The position numbers were made by a program, and so were the translations under genes. A model generated the notes under the pieces. The model was given only the letters and a program-made list of their open reading frames with translations, was not told where the DNA came from and did not search any database. Shown piece by piece: positions 47,372 through 59,229 of a stretch of 64,000 nucleotides of DNA. Source of the DNA: Pinus tabuliformis. Its lineage: Eukaryota; Streptophyta; Pinopsida; Pinales; Pinaceae. Numbering within the stretch: position 1 is the first letter of the stretch; each line of letters opens with the position of its first letter. The stretch spans positions 1,282,148,277 to 1,282,212,276 of the forward strand of contig CM062818.1 in NCBI GenBank assembly GCA_031772625.1, written 5' to 3'.

Positions 47372-49088
47372 TTAACTAGGGAGGTATTCATAAATCATTA
47401 CAAGGTGTTTGTCTATTTTCAGTCCGAAGAATTCACATAAGAGAAATCAGATTGGAAATCCATCTGTTATAGCATCATAGTAACCAACATTGTTTCCACA
47501 ATAAAGCCTCGACTGATAGATCTATCTCTCATTACATTAGAGCACAACGTTGGACAGACCAATGACTATAGGCACCTTCATCATTATCTCTCAAGGTACA
47601 TACCCACATGGGTGTTCACTGAGTATGACCTTCTAGGACTATTCTCATCTTGGATTCCTAGCTTTCAAAGAATATCGGTCCTCTTGCCTACTCTTGTCTT
47701 GGATGCCCTACACATCCTCAAAGAGAAACAGATGTGATTGATTACCCAATCCTCCATTGTTCTTCCAAAGTGAAGACATAAATGTTGTGTCTATCTCTCC
47801 CTCTCAACTAGGGAATATATGCCCATTCCTAGAAGGAATGTACCCAAGCTCCCTCTGGCTAGGAACTTGGCCAAGCTCCCTTTTCATCAGGAACTTGTCA
47901 GAGCTCTCTTTTATCTAGGGAGTCTTCTACACATCAACACATTCTTCTTCATGGGTCCTTCAAATGCTTGATCAACTTCTCTCCTTAATGTCATGAAATT
48001 CAGTTGAGCTTCTTCTTTGTAGGGCATCAACCATCGATCACTTTCCTTTTTGGTTCATCATGTCATTCATTTATGGGAAGTGACCTTATTGATACATGTC
48101 TGGATCTTTCGTCATATAACTACTTCTTTTTCATCATGCTTTTGTCTAGAATATTCATCATATGAATGCTTAGTTGTACTTTCATTTTCAATACTTTGTT
48201 CTAGTAGCCCTGCATGACTTCATCCCGATATTACTCAAAAATTAAATGAAATAGTACTTTTCTAGATGGATTTCCATCATGACATCTTGTTGACTTGAAT
48301 CAGTATCCTGTATCTTCATATCTCCAAGTCCTCTCTAAGTTTCAAGGGTCCTTTGATATTTTTCTTCCATTTTCAGAGTTCTTGAGCCTTCTTTCTGGAG
48401 ATGTCTTCAACGAATTTGGTAGATGATGATTCCTAGTGACCATGGTGTTCTTTCATCTTTGATCTCTTTTATCATATGCTTCTTCATAGGTTGTTTAGTC
48501 AACCACCTCATACGTCTTATGGGGGTGTTTCTCATGTTGACTTTTATTGGTGTATAAATCATGCCTTCGAGCATGTTATTAATGAAAGAGATCTTCCCTA
48601 TTATTGACCATGTTTTTAGATCCATCCCTCATGATCATTAATACATATGATGACATGACTTTTAAATTGAAAACATAGATGCATATACCTCATCTTGAAT
48701 ATTTCCTTGATCATCTTTGCTTCCTTTGATAGCTTTTTGAGATTGCCTCTTTGCTTTGCTTCATTTTTTTCTTGCCTGCATATCATCGTTTCTTGAATCC
48801 CATGAGTGGAATTCCAATCAAGACATTTGTTTTTTCTGAAAGTTATGAATCTACTATTGAAGATTCCACCAGAGGATCTTAGTAGTCTTCATCCTGCAAA
48901 TGATTCTTCTTTGTTGATGATAGTGGCTTTCTAAGATTTTATCATGATAATTTCCTTTCTGCATTGATGAGGTCATTCAATAGCTACATCATTTCTACAT
49001 GAATATCTTTATCTAAGCTATCTCTACATTATGCTCCTATATTCCTAAAGATGCCATTTTTTCCTAAACCATGCATTCCATCCTACTT
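47372..49088 (-). other. Co-D 3' region, hairpin-rich, no gene recognised
   Basis: Minus-strand GGAT...ATCC hairpins at about 47640-47740 resemble those of Co-G. A run of AGCTCCCT...CTAGGAACTTG repeats covers 47800-47930. A 72-codon minus-strand ORF (48407-48625) shows no domain. The rest is AT-rich. Confidence 0.55.
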
Positions 49089-49982
49089 CTACATGTCCCT
49101 ATGCCTACTTCTACATGTCCCTATGATACCCAAAACTTTGAAAGAAGACTTATGTAAAGAAGTGGTCTTAGTCATAGTATAGATCTGGAGGGTCATCCTT
49201 TTTCTCTCTTCTTTTTTCACTTCTTGAGTAATGTGAGTTTCTTCTCTTTTCCTCTTATTGTTGACCTTCTTAAACTTGGGACAATCTCTTTTATAGTGTT
49301 CATATTCTTGGCAGCCAAAGCATTGGACTTTGGACATATCTCTATTACATGTCCTTCATTGACCAGACTTGCCAAACTTTCCTTTTCTCTTGGCCATAGT
49401 AGCAAATGCTTTCTCCTTTGATCCCACATCATCTTTGGCTTTGATTCTAGTCTCCTCAATTTTTCATAGAGACCAAAGTTCATTTAGTGGGGTAGCTTCC
49501 TTCTTGGCATATATACTTGATGTGAAGTTGCCCCAATCCTCAAGTAGAGCACTAAGTACTATAGTTATCATTTCATTGTTAGACATGACTTCTCCTAGTT
49601 CTTGTAGTTGATCTCTCATCTCAGATTTTTTCATGAAGTAGGGAGATATTCCTTCCTTGGATATCTTCATCTTGTACAATTCATTGCGTAATGATATCAC
49701 TTCTCCAGTTTTGCTAACTGAGAATATATCTATCAATTTATCATAGATTTCTTTCAATGTTTCAAGTTTGGAAACATAAGGAATGAGAGAGGCCTTGATG
49801 GATTCTAATAGAATCCTTTGATCCTTTGTTTCATCCTTATTATATTTTGCTAGGTCTTGAGTTTGTTCCTTAGCAGGGATAGTGATACTCCCTGTTACAC
49901 AGCATTTTGTCACTGTCCTTATACTCCCTTTTCCTTGATCCTGGAGGACATCTATAATGAACCCCGTATGCTTTTCTCTCAT
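49089..49982 (-). CDS. gag: Co-D gag region (fossil)
   Basis: Copia-type Gag of the UBN2 class. Read on the minus strand: ILLESIKASLIPYVSKLETL, IYDKLIDIFSVSKTGEV, LRNELYKMKISKEGISPYF, MRDQLQELGEVMSNNEM, VLSALLEDWGNFTSSIYA. A zinc knuckle CFGCQEYEHYKRDC (CX2CX4HX4C, about 49280-49325) and a Lys/Arg-rich tail follow. Role by family: particle protein that binds element RNA. Broken; fossil. Confidence 0.82.
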
Positions 49983-51520
49983 GAAGAAACTCCCATTATG
50001 TCCCTATTCATGAGTAGATCATTTCCCTTTTTCACCATTTCCCCTAAAACTTTTTTTTTTCCCAGGTTACAATACCGACGCTAATGACCTTTGTCTCCCA
50101 CGCGCTGATGTGTAGAGATTAGAACTATTCCCTACGCCGATTGGTGCGGCTAAGCTATGTTCCAGTCACGCTAGTCCTGTTATGGAAAGTTTTTTAAATT
50201 AGAGCCGAAGCTTCCAACTCTAGAAGTTCCATAATGGGAGTCTAGTAAATGGTTTGGCTGGATGGGGTCGAGGATGACAGTTTTGGCTCCTTTCCCCTAT
50301 AATGATGGAACTACCTCAAGGGATAAGTCCTTCTCCCATGAGAAGATGATCCATCTCCCATCCACATTTCCTATATAAACCTCCCTTCTTCCCAAGCACA
50401 AACTAGTTGTAGTCACAGTTAGAGTTTTGGCTAAGTGTGAGTATACTATTAGGCAAGCAAGCTATTACTAGTTGCAGCCATCTAGTTGTGTGAGGGAGAA
50501 GTGTGTTTGGTTTGGAGTGAAGCCTAAAGGGAAGGTCCTTTAAACTACTGTTGTTTTGATCCATCGTGGAAAGCTAGCAGAAGTGTGTGGGAACCTGGCC
50601 TTATCAGAGGAAGACTGCAGCGTCAAGACGAATGGTTGTAATCTCTCTTTGATATTAATATATGCAAATATTGATTGATTTCCTACAATTTTTGTAAGAT
50701 TACATATCCATGAATTAATGCTTCTGGACTTGTTAAGTAGGTTGAATTGCAATTTGTCTATTATTATGTTTATGTGTTTTTGTCTACTTGTTTCAGGAGC
50801 TTGAAGAAGGAAGTGAGAGATTGCTGCGAGGAGCAAGCGAGGACATCATCAAGTAGGATAAGCGACCAAGAGGTAGGCCCTCTTGATTGATTCTAACCTA
50901 AGGAAATCTTCCATAGAATGTATTTGTTGTGGCTAGACCCATTAGCGGGCTAGAGGAATTCATTCGTGTCCTCACTTATAATTTTACTTCACCACACTCC
51001 CTTTGATGTGTTCAAGAAGTTCATTCTCCTTGAGAAGTAAATCAGTCCTCTTTTTCCATGGAAGGAAATTAGCAGTCCCAACCAATTTGTTGCTTTCCTT
51101 TCAAAAATACATTTTGATATTTTCATAAGAGGACATACAAGTACTTACTTGATAGTGTTGATAATGAAGAAGTCTTTCTCCTTCCTTGAAGATTTTATGA
51201 TTTTCCTTCTTGGATCTTGGTGATCTTCAAATTGCTTCCTTCAAAGAGATTTCTTGGTGATGAAGACTTCTTTGAATTGGAGTTCTTTTATTTTATTGAA
51301 GATGATGTAACTTGATGTCGATTCTTCTTTGAATGGATCTTCTTGTAGGTGCATCTATATGTAAGGCTCTTCTTCTTGCTTTGTAGTCTTCCTTGATGGA
51401 TCTAGAAGAGTAGATGATAGACCTCCTTGTCCTTGATGGATTTGAAACCCTTAGCTTGTAGAGTTGATGTTTCAACTTTGTGTGTGTTCTTGAGATGCCC
51501 TTCCTTGATGTGTCACCTTA
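49983..51520. other. Co-D leader with an unassigned block at 50060-50880
   Basis: Between gag and the primer site the usual short leader is replaced by 1.5 kb. At 50060-50880 lies a block of higher GC with a plus-strand TATA box (CCTATATAAACCTCCC, about 50371), an AT-rich stretch and TTGTTTCAGGAG, which looks like a 3' splice site. It may be a solitary LTR of another family or a piece of a host promoter. It has no repeat partner in the window. Confidence 0.4.
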
Positions 51521-51532
51521 TCTCTGATACCA
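51521..51532 (-). promoter_or_regulatory. Primer-binding site of Co-D
   Basis: On the minus strand TGGTATCAGAGA, complementary to initiator tRNA-Met, directly next to the LTR end (minus-strand CTTTAACA). Confidence 0.85.
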
Positions 51533-52756
51533 TGTTAAAGAATCTAGGGCACCTTAGTTATAATCAGATTCTTCTAGCAATGATAAAAATTTGTGAAGTA
51601 CTTTTACTTTTCTTGCTAACACTATGTTCTTCTTATTATTATTAGTGTATGTTCCGTTACTTCATCAAATAGTTACCAAAATACAAGAGACAAGAACACA
51701 AGATGTTGGCTCTTAGCCAGGGAAAAACCTCTCTCTCTTAGAGAGGAAAACCCTTCTTGAAATTTATCTTATTGAAGCTTTTATTGATAAATTCCACACC
51801 CTAGACCCTTGACAAGAAGATCCTCCAAGCACAAGTCAAGCCTTTGTCTTTCTTCTTCTAACACTTCATCCTCCTTCTTCCAGCACTTCGTTCTTCTTCC
51901 GGTAATTGATAGCAACCCTAGTTATGCTTGCACTAAAAGAGATAATTTTCTTTGTTCCTTAGTAGACTCCTTCCCTTATGAAGAGTACCTTATCCCTCTT
52001 ACAATTGAGATCTTCCTTGAGATATAGTTGCAGGTATGATGTAATAGTAGTGTGGCCCTATTTCTTCACACGTGTGAGGGGATTCCTTCAAGAAAATGAT
52101 GCTCGATTGCTCTCCTTCCTTCGCTTATGTAGTCTTCTTCTTCGCTTGAGTGAGAGACCTAATAGGCACTCATTTCTTAGCCCAACCAATGAAATTTTAT
52201 GACTGTAATAGGAGGGTTGTTATGAAAATATAGAGAGACTCCTTTTCTTCATACCTGTGACTGTAATAGGGCCTAAGACAACCCTATTAACTTCAGTTTT
52301 CTTCCTTTCTTCTTCGCTGCACTAGAGGATCCTTCTTCGTCCTTTTTCGTACCCTATACTTGTTCTTTTCCTTCGCTGATTTCAAAGGTGAATTGAATTG
52401 ATTTGGAGGGGTGGAATGACCCTTATATATAGAGGTTTTCTCCTTCTTCAGGCCGACTTGACTTCTATGCTTCAGATTTATTCCTTTTGTGATTTCGTTG
52501 CACGGAGGAGGCTTGTGACTTGGTTTGGAGGTATTTATTGGACTCTCATACATAAATATACATGGTGTAACATGCCCTTAAGGGTATTCAACATTTCTTT
52601 TGACTCTTTGACTTCCCTATACCACTTTGACATGTGATAGACCTATGGAATGAGCAAGAAACTCATTGATATAATAACAATATTTCTTTTCTTTTATAAA
52701 TACAAAGATCAAAATTACATTTATGAAGACCGAACCTAGTTACACTTTCTTCAACA
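51533..52756 (-). repeat. 5' LTR of Co-D (right side)
   Basis: 1.22 kb. It carries a minus-strand TATA (CTATATATAAGGG) near 52430-52442. A short inverted motif at 51722-51770 (GGGAAAAACC, CTCTCTCTTAGAGAG, GAAAACCC) is of a type common just after the start site in copia LTRs. Confidence 0.75.
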
Positions 52757-53190
52757 TAAGGAAATATACATAGCATCAAACTCATTCCATAAGCCAAAAG
52801 TCAATGGAATCAAGGTCAACACCCAACTGACCATGGGATCAACCAATGAGGCTAAAATATCCAACCGTGTGCAATGGTTTCTTAGTCAAGAACAATGGCC
52901 TAAGAGAGTACTCAAAAATCAATCTTTTCGACCAAGTCCACTTGGTCTCCCAGTCAAACACAATGACTCAAGGAAGATAACTCAAAATCAATGTCCCCAA
53001 CCAAACCCATTGGTCTCTCAGTCAAACACAATGGCTTAAGGGTTCACTCCAAGCCTTAGAACCAAACTCCCCAACCATATTGGTTTCTCAGTCACTCTCA
53101 ATGATCCAAGGGAGTTACTAAGAAGATCTTCTTGACCATAGACTATGGTCTCTTAGCTAAGCCCAAGGAAGCTTTTCAATCTCATTATGA
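52757..53190 (-). repeat. Co-E 3' zone, right copy: array of two-hairpin modules
   Basis: Matches 45935-46388 throughout, with roughly one difference in eight. Good stems: GACCAAG with CTTGGTC at 52930-52947 and AACCA with TGGTT near 53075. It follows the end of the Co-E RNase H region, which fixes its place in the element. Confidence 0.75.
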
Positions 53191-53566
53191 TACAAAATCA
53201 ATTCTCTCAACAACTCCAAGTTTTTCTCTGAAATAAGAAAACTTCATGTGGGACAATGGTTTTGTCAAAACATCAACAACCTACTCATCAGTAGGGATGT
53301 ATTTGAGCCTCACAACTTCTCTCCAGACAATATTTTGGATGTAATGATACTTGATCTCAATGTGTTGCGACCTATCATGAAAAATTGGTTTCTCGTAAAG
53401 CTTTACACAACTTTGATTATCACAATATATAATGGTCGACTCTAGCACTTGATCAAACACATTGTGAAGCCATATAACTTCTAAAAAGGCCAAACAAGTA
53501 GCTATATACTCAGCTTCTTTCGTACTAAGAACTACATAAGTTTTCTTCTTACTTGACCACCAAATC
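53191..53566 (-). CDS. pol: Co-E RNase H region, part left of Co-F (fossil)
   Basis: Copia RNase H C-terminal part on the minus strand: IWWSSKKKTYVVLSTKEAEY, CDNQSCVKLYEKPIFHDRSQ, HIEIKYHYIQNIV and a VVDVLTKPLSHMKF-type tail close to the module array. Co-F interrupts this region at 53567; the preceding piece continues at 59526 on the far side. Fossil. Confidence 0.82.
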
Positions 53567-53858
53567 TGAAAGATGGAACAGCACAATAAAAACTAAATTA
53601 TAGAGCATAAAACATTCAACAATAATGCACAACTCTCACAGAACAACTCAATTTTATTTCATTAACATAGGCATATATTTATACATGAGGAGAGGTATTG
53701 GGATTTTTTCAACTCCACAAATTTCTCAATCAATAACTCCACAAATCACTCCATAATTCTCTCAACAATCATCCATAAATCTCTCACCTATCATTCCACT
53801 AATTTCTCCAACAAATTTAATTATCGAATATTTTACAAATGATCCATTATTCCATCAT
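53567..53858 (-). repeat. 3' LTR of Co-F
   Basis: 292 bp with a minus-strand TATA (TATAAATATATG near 53670-53685). It is preceded (minus strand) by the polypurine tract ATGGGGGAGAAA at 53859-53870. Confidence 0.9.
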
Positions 53859-55599
53859 TTCTCCCCCATAATGATCATTTGGAAATATTCCAAGATCATC
53901 TCTGAATTTGTAGAACTTTTCCTTAGACAGTGCTTTGGTGAATATATCAGCTACCTGTTTATCTGTTTTGCAATACTCAATCTCTATCACTCCTTTTTGA
54001 ACCAAAGCCCGAACAAAATGATACTGAATATCAATATGTTTGGTATTCTTATGGAAAACTGGATTCTTGGTCATATGAATAGCACTTTGATTATCACACA
54101 TCACTCAATCTCGATCACTCCTTGCTGAACCAGAGCCCAAACAAAATGATACTGAATATCAATATGCTTGGTCTTCTTATGGAAAACTAGATTCTTGGTC
54201 ATCTGAATAGCACTTTGATTATCACACATCACTCAATCTCGATCACTCCTTGCTGAACCAGAGCCCGAACAAAATGATACTGAATATCAATATGCTTGGT
54301 ATTCTTATGGAAAACTGGATTCTTGGTCATCTGAATAGCACTTTGATTATCACACATCAACTGAGTGGGTTGCTCTTGTTGTTCATGTAAGTCCTCTAGA
54401 ATTCTTCTTAACCAAACTGCTTCACATGTTGTTGTCGTTGCTGCTTTATACTCTGCTTCTACTATCGAGAGAGAAACTATTTATTGCTTATTATTACTCC
54501 AAGCAACTACCGCTGAAACCATACTGAATGAATACCATGAAGTTGATTTCCTGTCATCCATACATCCAACCCAATCTGAATCTGCATAACTAATCAACCT
54601 GAAATCTTCTGTAGACCTGTATACCAAACCATAACCAACTGTTCCATGCAGATATCTTAAAATCCTCTTTGCTTCTTTCCAATGCAATTCCTTAGGTTCT
54701 GCCATAAATCTTGATACCATACTGATTGCAAAAGAAATATCTGGTTGAGTTGTAGTTAAGTAGATCAAACTTCCAACCAATTGACGATACAAAGTAACAT
54801 CAACTGAATTGGAGTCATCATGTCTGTATAACTTCAACCCAACTTCCAAAGGAGTTGTCGTGGGCTTGCAACTCAACATTCTGAACTTCTTCAAAATGTC
54901 CCAAGTATACTTGGCTTGTGACATGAAAATACCATCTTCCTTCTGCCAAAATTCAATACCTAAGAAATAATGTAACTCACCAAGATCTGTCATCTCAAAC
55001 TCAGCAATCATATGTGACTTCAACCTTTGAAATAGTTTTTATTATTCCCTGTGTAGATCAAATCATCAACATATAAGACAACTATCAGAATGTCATGTCC
55101 TGACTAAAAGATATACAGATTGGGCTTAGATAAACTTTTAACTAAGCCATGGTCCTGAAAATACTTATCAATTCTTGAATACCATGTCCTTAGTGCTTGC
55201 TTAAGACCATACAAGGCCTTCTTCAACTTATAAATATAATCTTCTTTTCATGGCACTTCAAAACCTTTAGGATGCTCCACATAAATTTCTTCATCCACAT
55301 AACCATTTAGAAAGGCTTATTTAACATTGAAAAATTGGCCACTTGTATTGTGCAACTAATGCAAGAACCATACTGATTGTATCCAAATTTTCCACTGGGG
55401 AAAATGTCTCAGTATAATCAATTCCTTCTTTTTGTGCATAGACCTTTGCAATTAAACGAGCCTTATACTTATAAGTTGTGCCATCTGATTTATACTTGGT
55501 TTTATAAACCCACTTAGTGCCAATTACATCTTTTCCCTTTGGTAATTTGACCAAGTCCCATGTATCATTTTTCACCAAGGCATTCATTTCTCCTTCCAT
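53847..55599 (-). CDS. pol: Co-F RT and RNase H region (fossil)
   Basis: Copia RT on the minus strand: ALVKNDTWDLVKLPKGKDVI, GTKWVYKTKYKSDGT, IDYTETFSPV, and the later segment FEMTDLGELHYFLGIEFWQ with YRQLVGSLIYLTTTQPDISF, RILRYLHGTVGYGLVYR and YADSDWVGCMDDRKSTS. The RNase H end has CDNQSAIHMTKNPVFHKNTK, HIDIQYHFVRALV and KQVADIFTKAL. The wording resembles the Tork-type branch of copia, but this lineage call is from memory. A tandem repeat with a 128-bp period lies within. Fossil. Confidence 0.88.
53977..54360. repeat. Tandem triplication, 128-bp period, in the Co-F RNase H region
   Basis: Three copies, marked by ATGATACTGAATATCAATATG-type words starting at 54018, 54146 and 54274. Copies two and three are nearly identical and the first is slightly more different. 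Confidence 0.9.
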
Positions 55600-55629
55600 A
55601 GCTTCATTCCATTCATTCTTTCTTTATGC

Positions 55630-56690
55630 TTATGCATAATCTTGTGGTTCATCCATTTGCATTACCTGTCCCATAAGTGCATAATTCACTAGATAACTTT
55701 GAGATCTAGTAACCCTTCTTTCAAAATTTTTATCCAACACACTTCTTTCTGAATGACCCCTTTCAAGCCACTTAGGCTTCTTCTTAACTTCATCTTCTTT
55801 TACTAACTCAGAATTTGAATCATCACCAATATTCACTGCATCATTCTTTAATTCAAACTGTACCTGTTCTGGATGATATACTCCCTTCTCATCAAACACA
55901 ATATCTCTGCTTATTATCACCTTCTTTTCCTTTGGATCAAACAGCCTGTAACTTCTTGTTTCAATATTATATCCAAAAAAGATACTCTTCACACTCTTAT
56001 CATCCAATTTCTTCCTCTTTTCCTTAGGAACATGTGCATATGTAGTACAACCAAAACTTTCATATGTGCAACACTTGGTTTGTATCCTAACCATGCTTTT
56101 TCTGGAGTCAAATTCAACACTTCCTTTGTAGGACATTGGTTAAGAGTGTATACTGCTTCAGCCCAAAACTCATTTCCAAGTGACTTAGTTTTTAACATGC
56201 TTCTAGCCATTTCAACTATGGTTCTATTCTTCCTCTCTGCAACACCATTTTGTTGAGGAGAATATGAATTAGTAAACTCTCGCTTTATTCCATTCTTCCT
56301 ACAATAATTCAAAAACTCATTTGACTTGTATTCTCCCCCATTATCTGTTCTTAGGGTGAGAATTTGTAGACCACTTTGCTTTTCAACTAAAGCCTTAAAC
56401 TCAAGAAAATGAGAAAACACTTCAGACTTCTCTTTTAGAAAATACACCCATGTCTTCCTAGAATAATCATCAATGAAAGTGAGAAAATAGTGTGCCTTTC
56501 CAAAAGACACAATCTCCATTGGACCACACAAATCTGAATGTACCAATACTAGATGTTCTCTAGCCTTCCATGTTCTATCTGAGAAACTTTCCCTATGTTG
56601 TTTCCCAAAAATACACCCTTCACATACATCATCATCCAACTTGATATAAGGGAGATCATTCACCATGTTCTGATTTCTTAACAACACCAA
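55630..56690 (-). CDS. Co-F integrase region (fossil)
   Basis: Copia integrase on the minus strand: CEGCIFGKQHRESF (zinc-binding end), LVHSDLCGPMEIVSFGKAHY and FLTFIDDYSRKTWVYFLKEK with the catalytic Asp residues, LRTDNGGEYKSNEF, YSPQQNGVAERKNRTIVEMA with the catalytic Glu, and FWAEAVYTLNQCPTK. The C-terminal linker at 55630-56000 has IFFGYNIETRSYRLFDPKEK and VIISRDIVFDE. Its role is insertion of element DNA. Fossil. Confidence 0.88.
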
Positions 56691-56864
56691 ACTCTAAAAA
56701 TTTAGATGTCCCATCCTATAATTCCAAAGCTTACTAATTGTATCTTTTGTTGTGTTCAAACTTTGTGAATTACTTGAATCAAAGGAGAGCTTGAAAATTC
56801 TATCTTCAATCATTTCACCTCTTGCTACAACTACATTTTTATTCAACTTATGCATGATTAAGCA

Positions 56865-57161
56865 TTATTTATTATCAAACACTAACTTGTAGTTTTGCTC
56901 CATCATCTGTCCTACAGAAAGTAGGTTCTTCTTCAATGCTGGTGTCAACAAAGTGTCCTCAATTAACTTCTTCTTTCCATGTAATGCTGGTATTACAATT
57001 GTGCCTTTCCCTTTCACCTCAGAAACACTATCATCCCCAAATATGACTTTACCAAAATAATTGTCATTAATTTTTGTAAACAAATCCTCATGAGATGTCA
57101 TATGAGTTGAACATCCTGCATTAATATACCATGCTTCACTTTCTTCACTATGTGCCATCAA
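56865..57161 (-). CDS. Co-F protease and pre-integrase region (fossil)
   Basis: EAWYINAGCSTHMTSHEDLF occupies the place of the copia protease motif (usually W-Y-x-D-S/T-G-x-S/A). It continues with VIFGDDSVSEVKGKGTIVI and LLTPALKKNLLSVGQM, the usual end of the domain and start of the pre-integrase region. Confidence 0.82.
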   Translation of the reverse strand: MMAHSEESEAWYINAGCSTHMTSHEDLFTKINDNYFGKVIFGDDSVSEVKGKGTIVIPALHGKKKLIEDTLLTPALKKNLLSVGQMMEQNYKLVFDNK

Positions 57162-57202
57162 ACTTGAGATGAATAACTTCTCATTCCTAGTTTATTCAAC
57201 AA

Positions 57203-58199
57203 CTATATTAGCACCTTTTCGCTTCGTATCTCGCATTTTTTCATAACAATCTCTTTCAAGATGGCCAAATTTTTGGCAATAATAACATAGTGGTCATCCT
57301 CCTCTTCCTCCATTTCTACCTCCGTCTCTTCCTTGTCCTCTTCTGCCAGATCCATCTCTGCCTCTTCCTCTAAAGGGATTGGGATTACTGCCTCTACCTC
57401 TTGAAAGTGATGCATTTCCTTGTGAACTTTATTGACTTCTGTTCTGATTCTGATTATGATATTGACCCCTACTCCTTCCTCTTCCTCTTCCTCTATGCTT
57501 TGCGGAAAAGGCATGTTCTACTTGATCAGATGGTTGATTCTCTTCAATAGTTAACAAGAATCCACTTAATTAATCAATTTTCATGGTATTTAAATCTTTG
57601 GATACCATAATACTGGTAGTGATCATCTGAAACTTAGGCAGAACACTTCTTAAAATCTTCTCAATTAGCCTTCTTTCTGGAACATCTTCACTTAATGACC
57701 TCATTTGATTAACAAGATCTTACATTTTTGTGACGTAATCATGAATGGATTCATTACATTTCATATGGGAATTTTGAAAATTCCTCCTTAATGTTCACAT
57801 TTTAGCTACAACAACACCTTCAAATGTGTTCTTTAAGATATCTCATGCTTCTTTAGATGATATTGCACCACTAATTCTTGGAAATATAGATTCTTCAAGA
57901 GCGCTACCTATAAGTGAAAGTGCTTCATTATCTTTCTTAATAAATTCCTTAAGAGATTTTCTTTCATCATCACTTAATGCTTTGAATTCATCAGGAGAAG
58001 GCATATTGTATCCATTAGTTACAGGTTCCCATAAATCTTTAGTGATGAATATAGGATGCATACATTTGCTCCAATAAAAATATTTTGTGCCAACAAGTTT
58101 AGGAAATACAATACTGCTTGTTACCATGATGAGAGTAAGAGAGAGTGATAAAGAGAAAATGCAAAAGAACATAATGTGTCCCACTTCAACCCAGGACAA
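57203..58199 (-). CDS. gag: Co-F gag region (fossil)
   Basis: N-terminal part 57843-58199: VTSSIVFPKLVGTKYFYWSK (the copia Gag 'F-x-G-x-N-Y-x-x-W' landmark), LWEPVTNGY, ALSLIGSALEESIFPRI. C-terminal part 57203-57514: a Gly/Arg/Glu-rich region and a zinc-knuckle-like Cys/His segment next to CEIRSEKV. The middle lies between them. Fossil. Confidence 0.78.
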
Positions 58200-59214
58200 G
58201 AACCAAATGTCCTAAACATTGGGACTCAACCACCACCAAAAAAATCCTTTTTTTATTAATTGGAAGAGTATAAAGAGAGCTAAAAAGCTCAATTTTTCAA
58301 AAAATTACATCTAATATCTTCTTTCATTATTGCAAACCATATTATATCCCCTTTATGAGAAGAAATATTAATTCTCCCTTTTCAAAACATTATAAAACAT
58401 ATTTTCTTCTTATATCTCCCTTACTGCAAATTTTAATCCCTTTCACACATTTATAAAGCCCTTTTTACAAACTAAACGAGTGTGTCATGCACACTTCAAG
58501 AAACATTAACGTGCACTCCAAACAAAAGTTATAATATTTAAAAAAAAATCATGAAAAGTCACTCCACTCAAAATCATTTAATGTTAAACTTTAAAAATTT
58601 AAAGTTCACTCCACTCTTATTTCAAATTTCACATCCATGTTTAAACTTGCATGTCTAGAATCGAATGATCCCAGTTTGAATGACTATTTTTCGAATAAGA
58701 ATTTGATTGGATGACATTGCAGTAGCTCTTGCAAGCTCTAACAGACTGGTTTAATAATGCAAACAACTTGGAGTCTCTTCACGCTTAGAATCTCATCCAC
58801 GTAGAAGACTTCTCCACGTAGATTCACAGAGGTCTTCTCCAGGAGGGTTTGTTCCTATTCCATGCGGGTGACTCCTCTTTTGTTGTTCTACACAAAATCA
58901 ACTTTGCTCCAATATTGCTTCAAACTATCACCGACTACCGGATTAGTGCATGTAGGTTCAAAACAACCTCAGAGGCAAAAAACATATAAAAACACACCAA
59001 CAAAAAAAATTACACCAACAAACGTATCTTCATCGCATAGGTATGCAGGAAAGAATTTTCATGTTAGTCTGCATGCTCCAATGCTGCTTCATGTCCAACA
59101 CTTCTTTATTCTGGTTCTTCATGCATGCACCAAACACACACGAAAAACACACAAGTTTTCTTTTTCAAGAGGGTTCTCATAGATCTCACAAACTCTCTAA
59201 TTCTTTGGGGCAAT
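58200..59214. other. Co-F leader, no gene seen
   Basis: About 1 kb of AT-rich sequence between gag and the primer site, with long A/T runs. The 106-codon plus-strand ORF at 58862-59182 is antisense to the element and has no domain. Confidence 0.55.
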
Positions 59215-59227
59215 GGATCTGATACCA
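59215..59227 (-). promoter_or_regulatory. Primer-binding site of Co-F
   Basis: Minus-strand TGGTATCAGATCC, two bases from the LTR end; matches the initiator tRNA-Met type. Confidence 0.85.
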
Positions 59228-59229
59228 AA

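Larger units (their letters stand above)
46389..52756 (-). mobile_element. Co-D: Ty1/copia-type element, minus strand (fossil)
   Basis: The left LTR (46389-47371) and right LTR (51533-52756) match. The primer site TGGTATCAGAGA (minus strand) is at 51521-51532. A polypurine tract with GAGGGAG lies at 47372-47378, and a gag region at 49089-49982. I see no RT or integrase motif, so it is either non-autonomous or has lost pol. The right LTR end (minus-strand TGTTGAAGAAAG) abuts a Co-E segment directly. Old and broken. Confidence 0.75.

Noticed and set aside
55815-56256. Plus-strand ORFs of 70 and 127 codons
   Set aside because: They are antisense shadows of the Co-F integrase region.
58862-59182. 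106-codon plus-strand ORF with Lys/Thr/His-rich sequence
   Set aside because: It lies in the Co-F leader on the opposite strand, with no domain and A-rich low-complexity codons.
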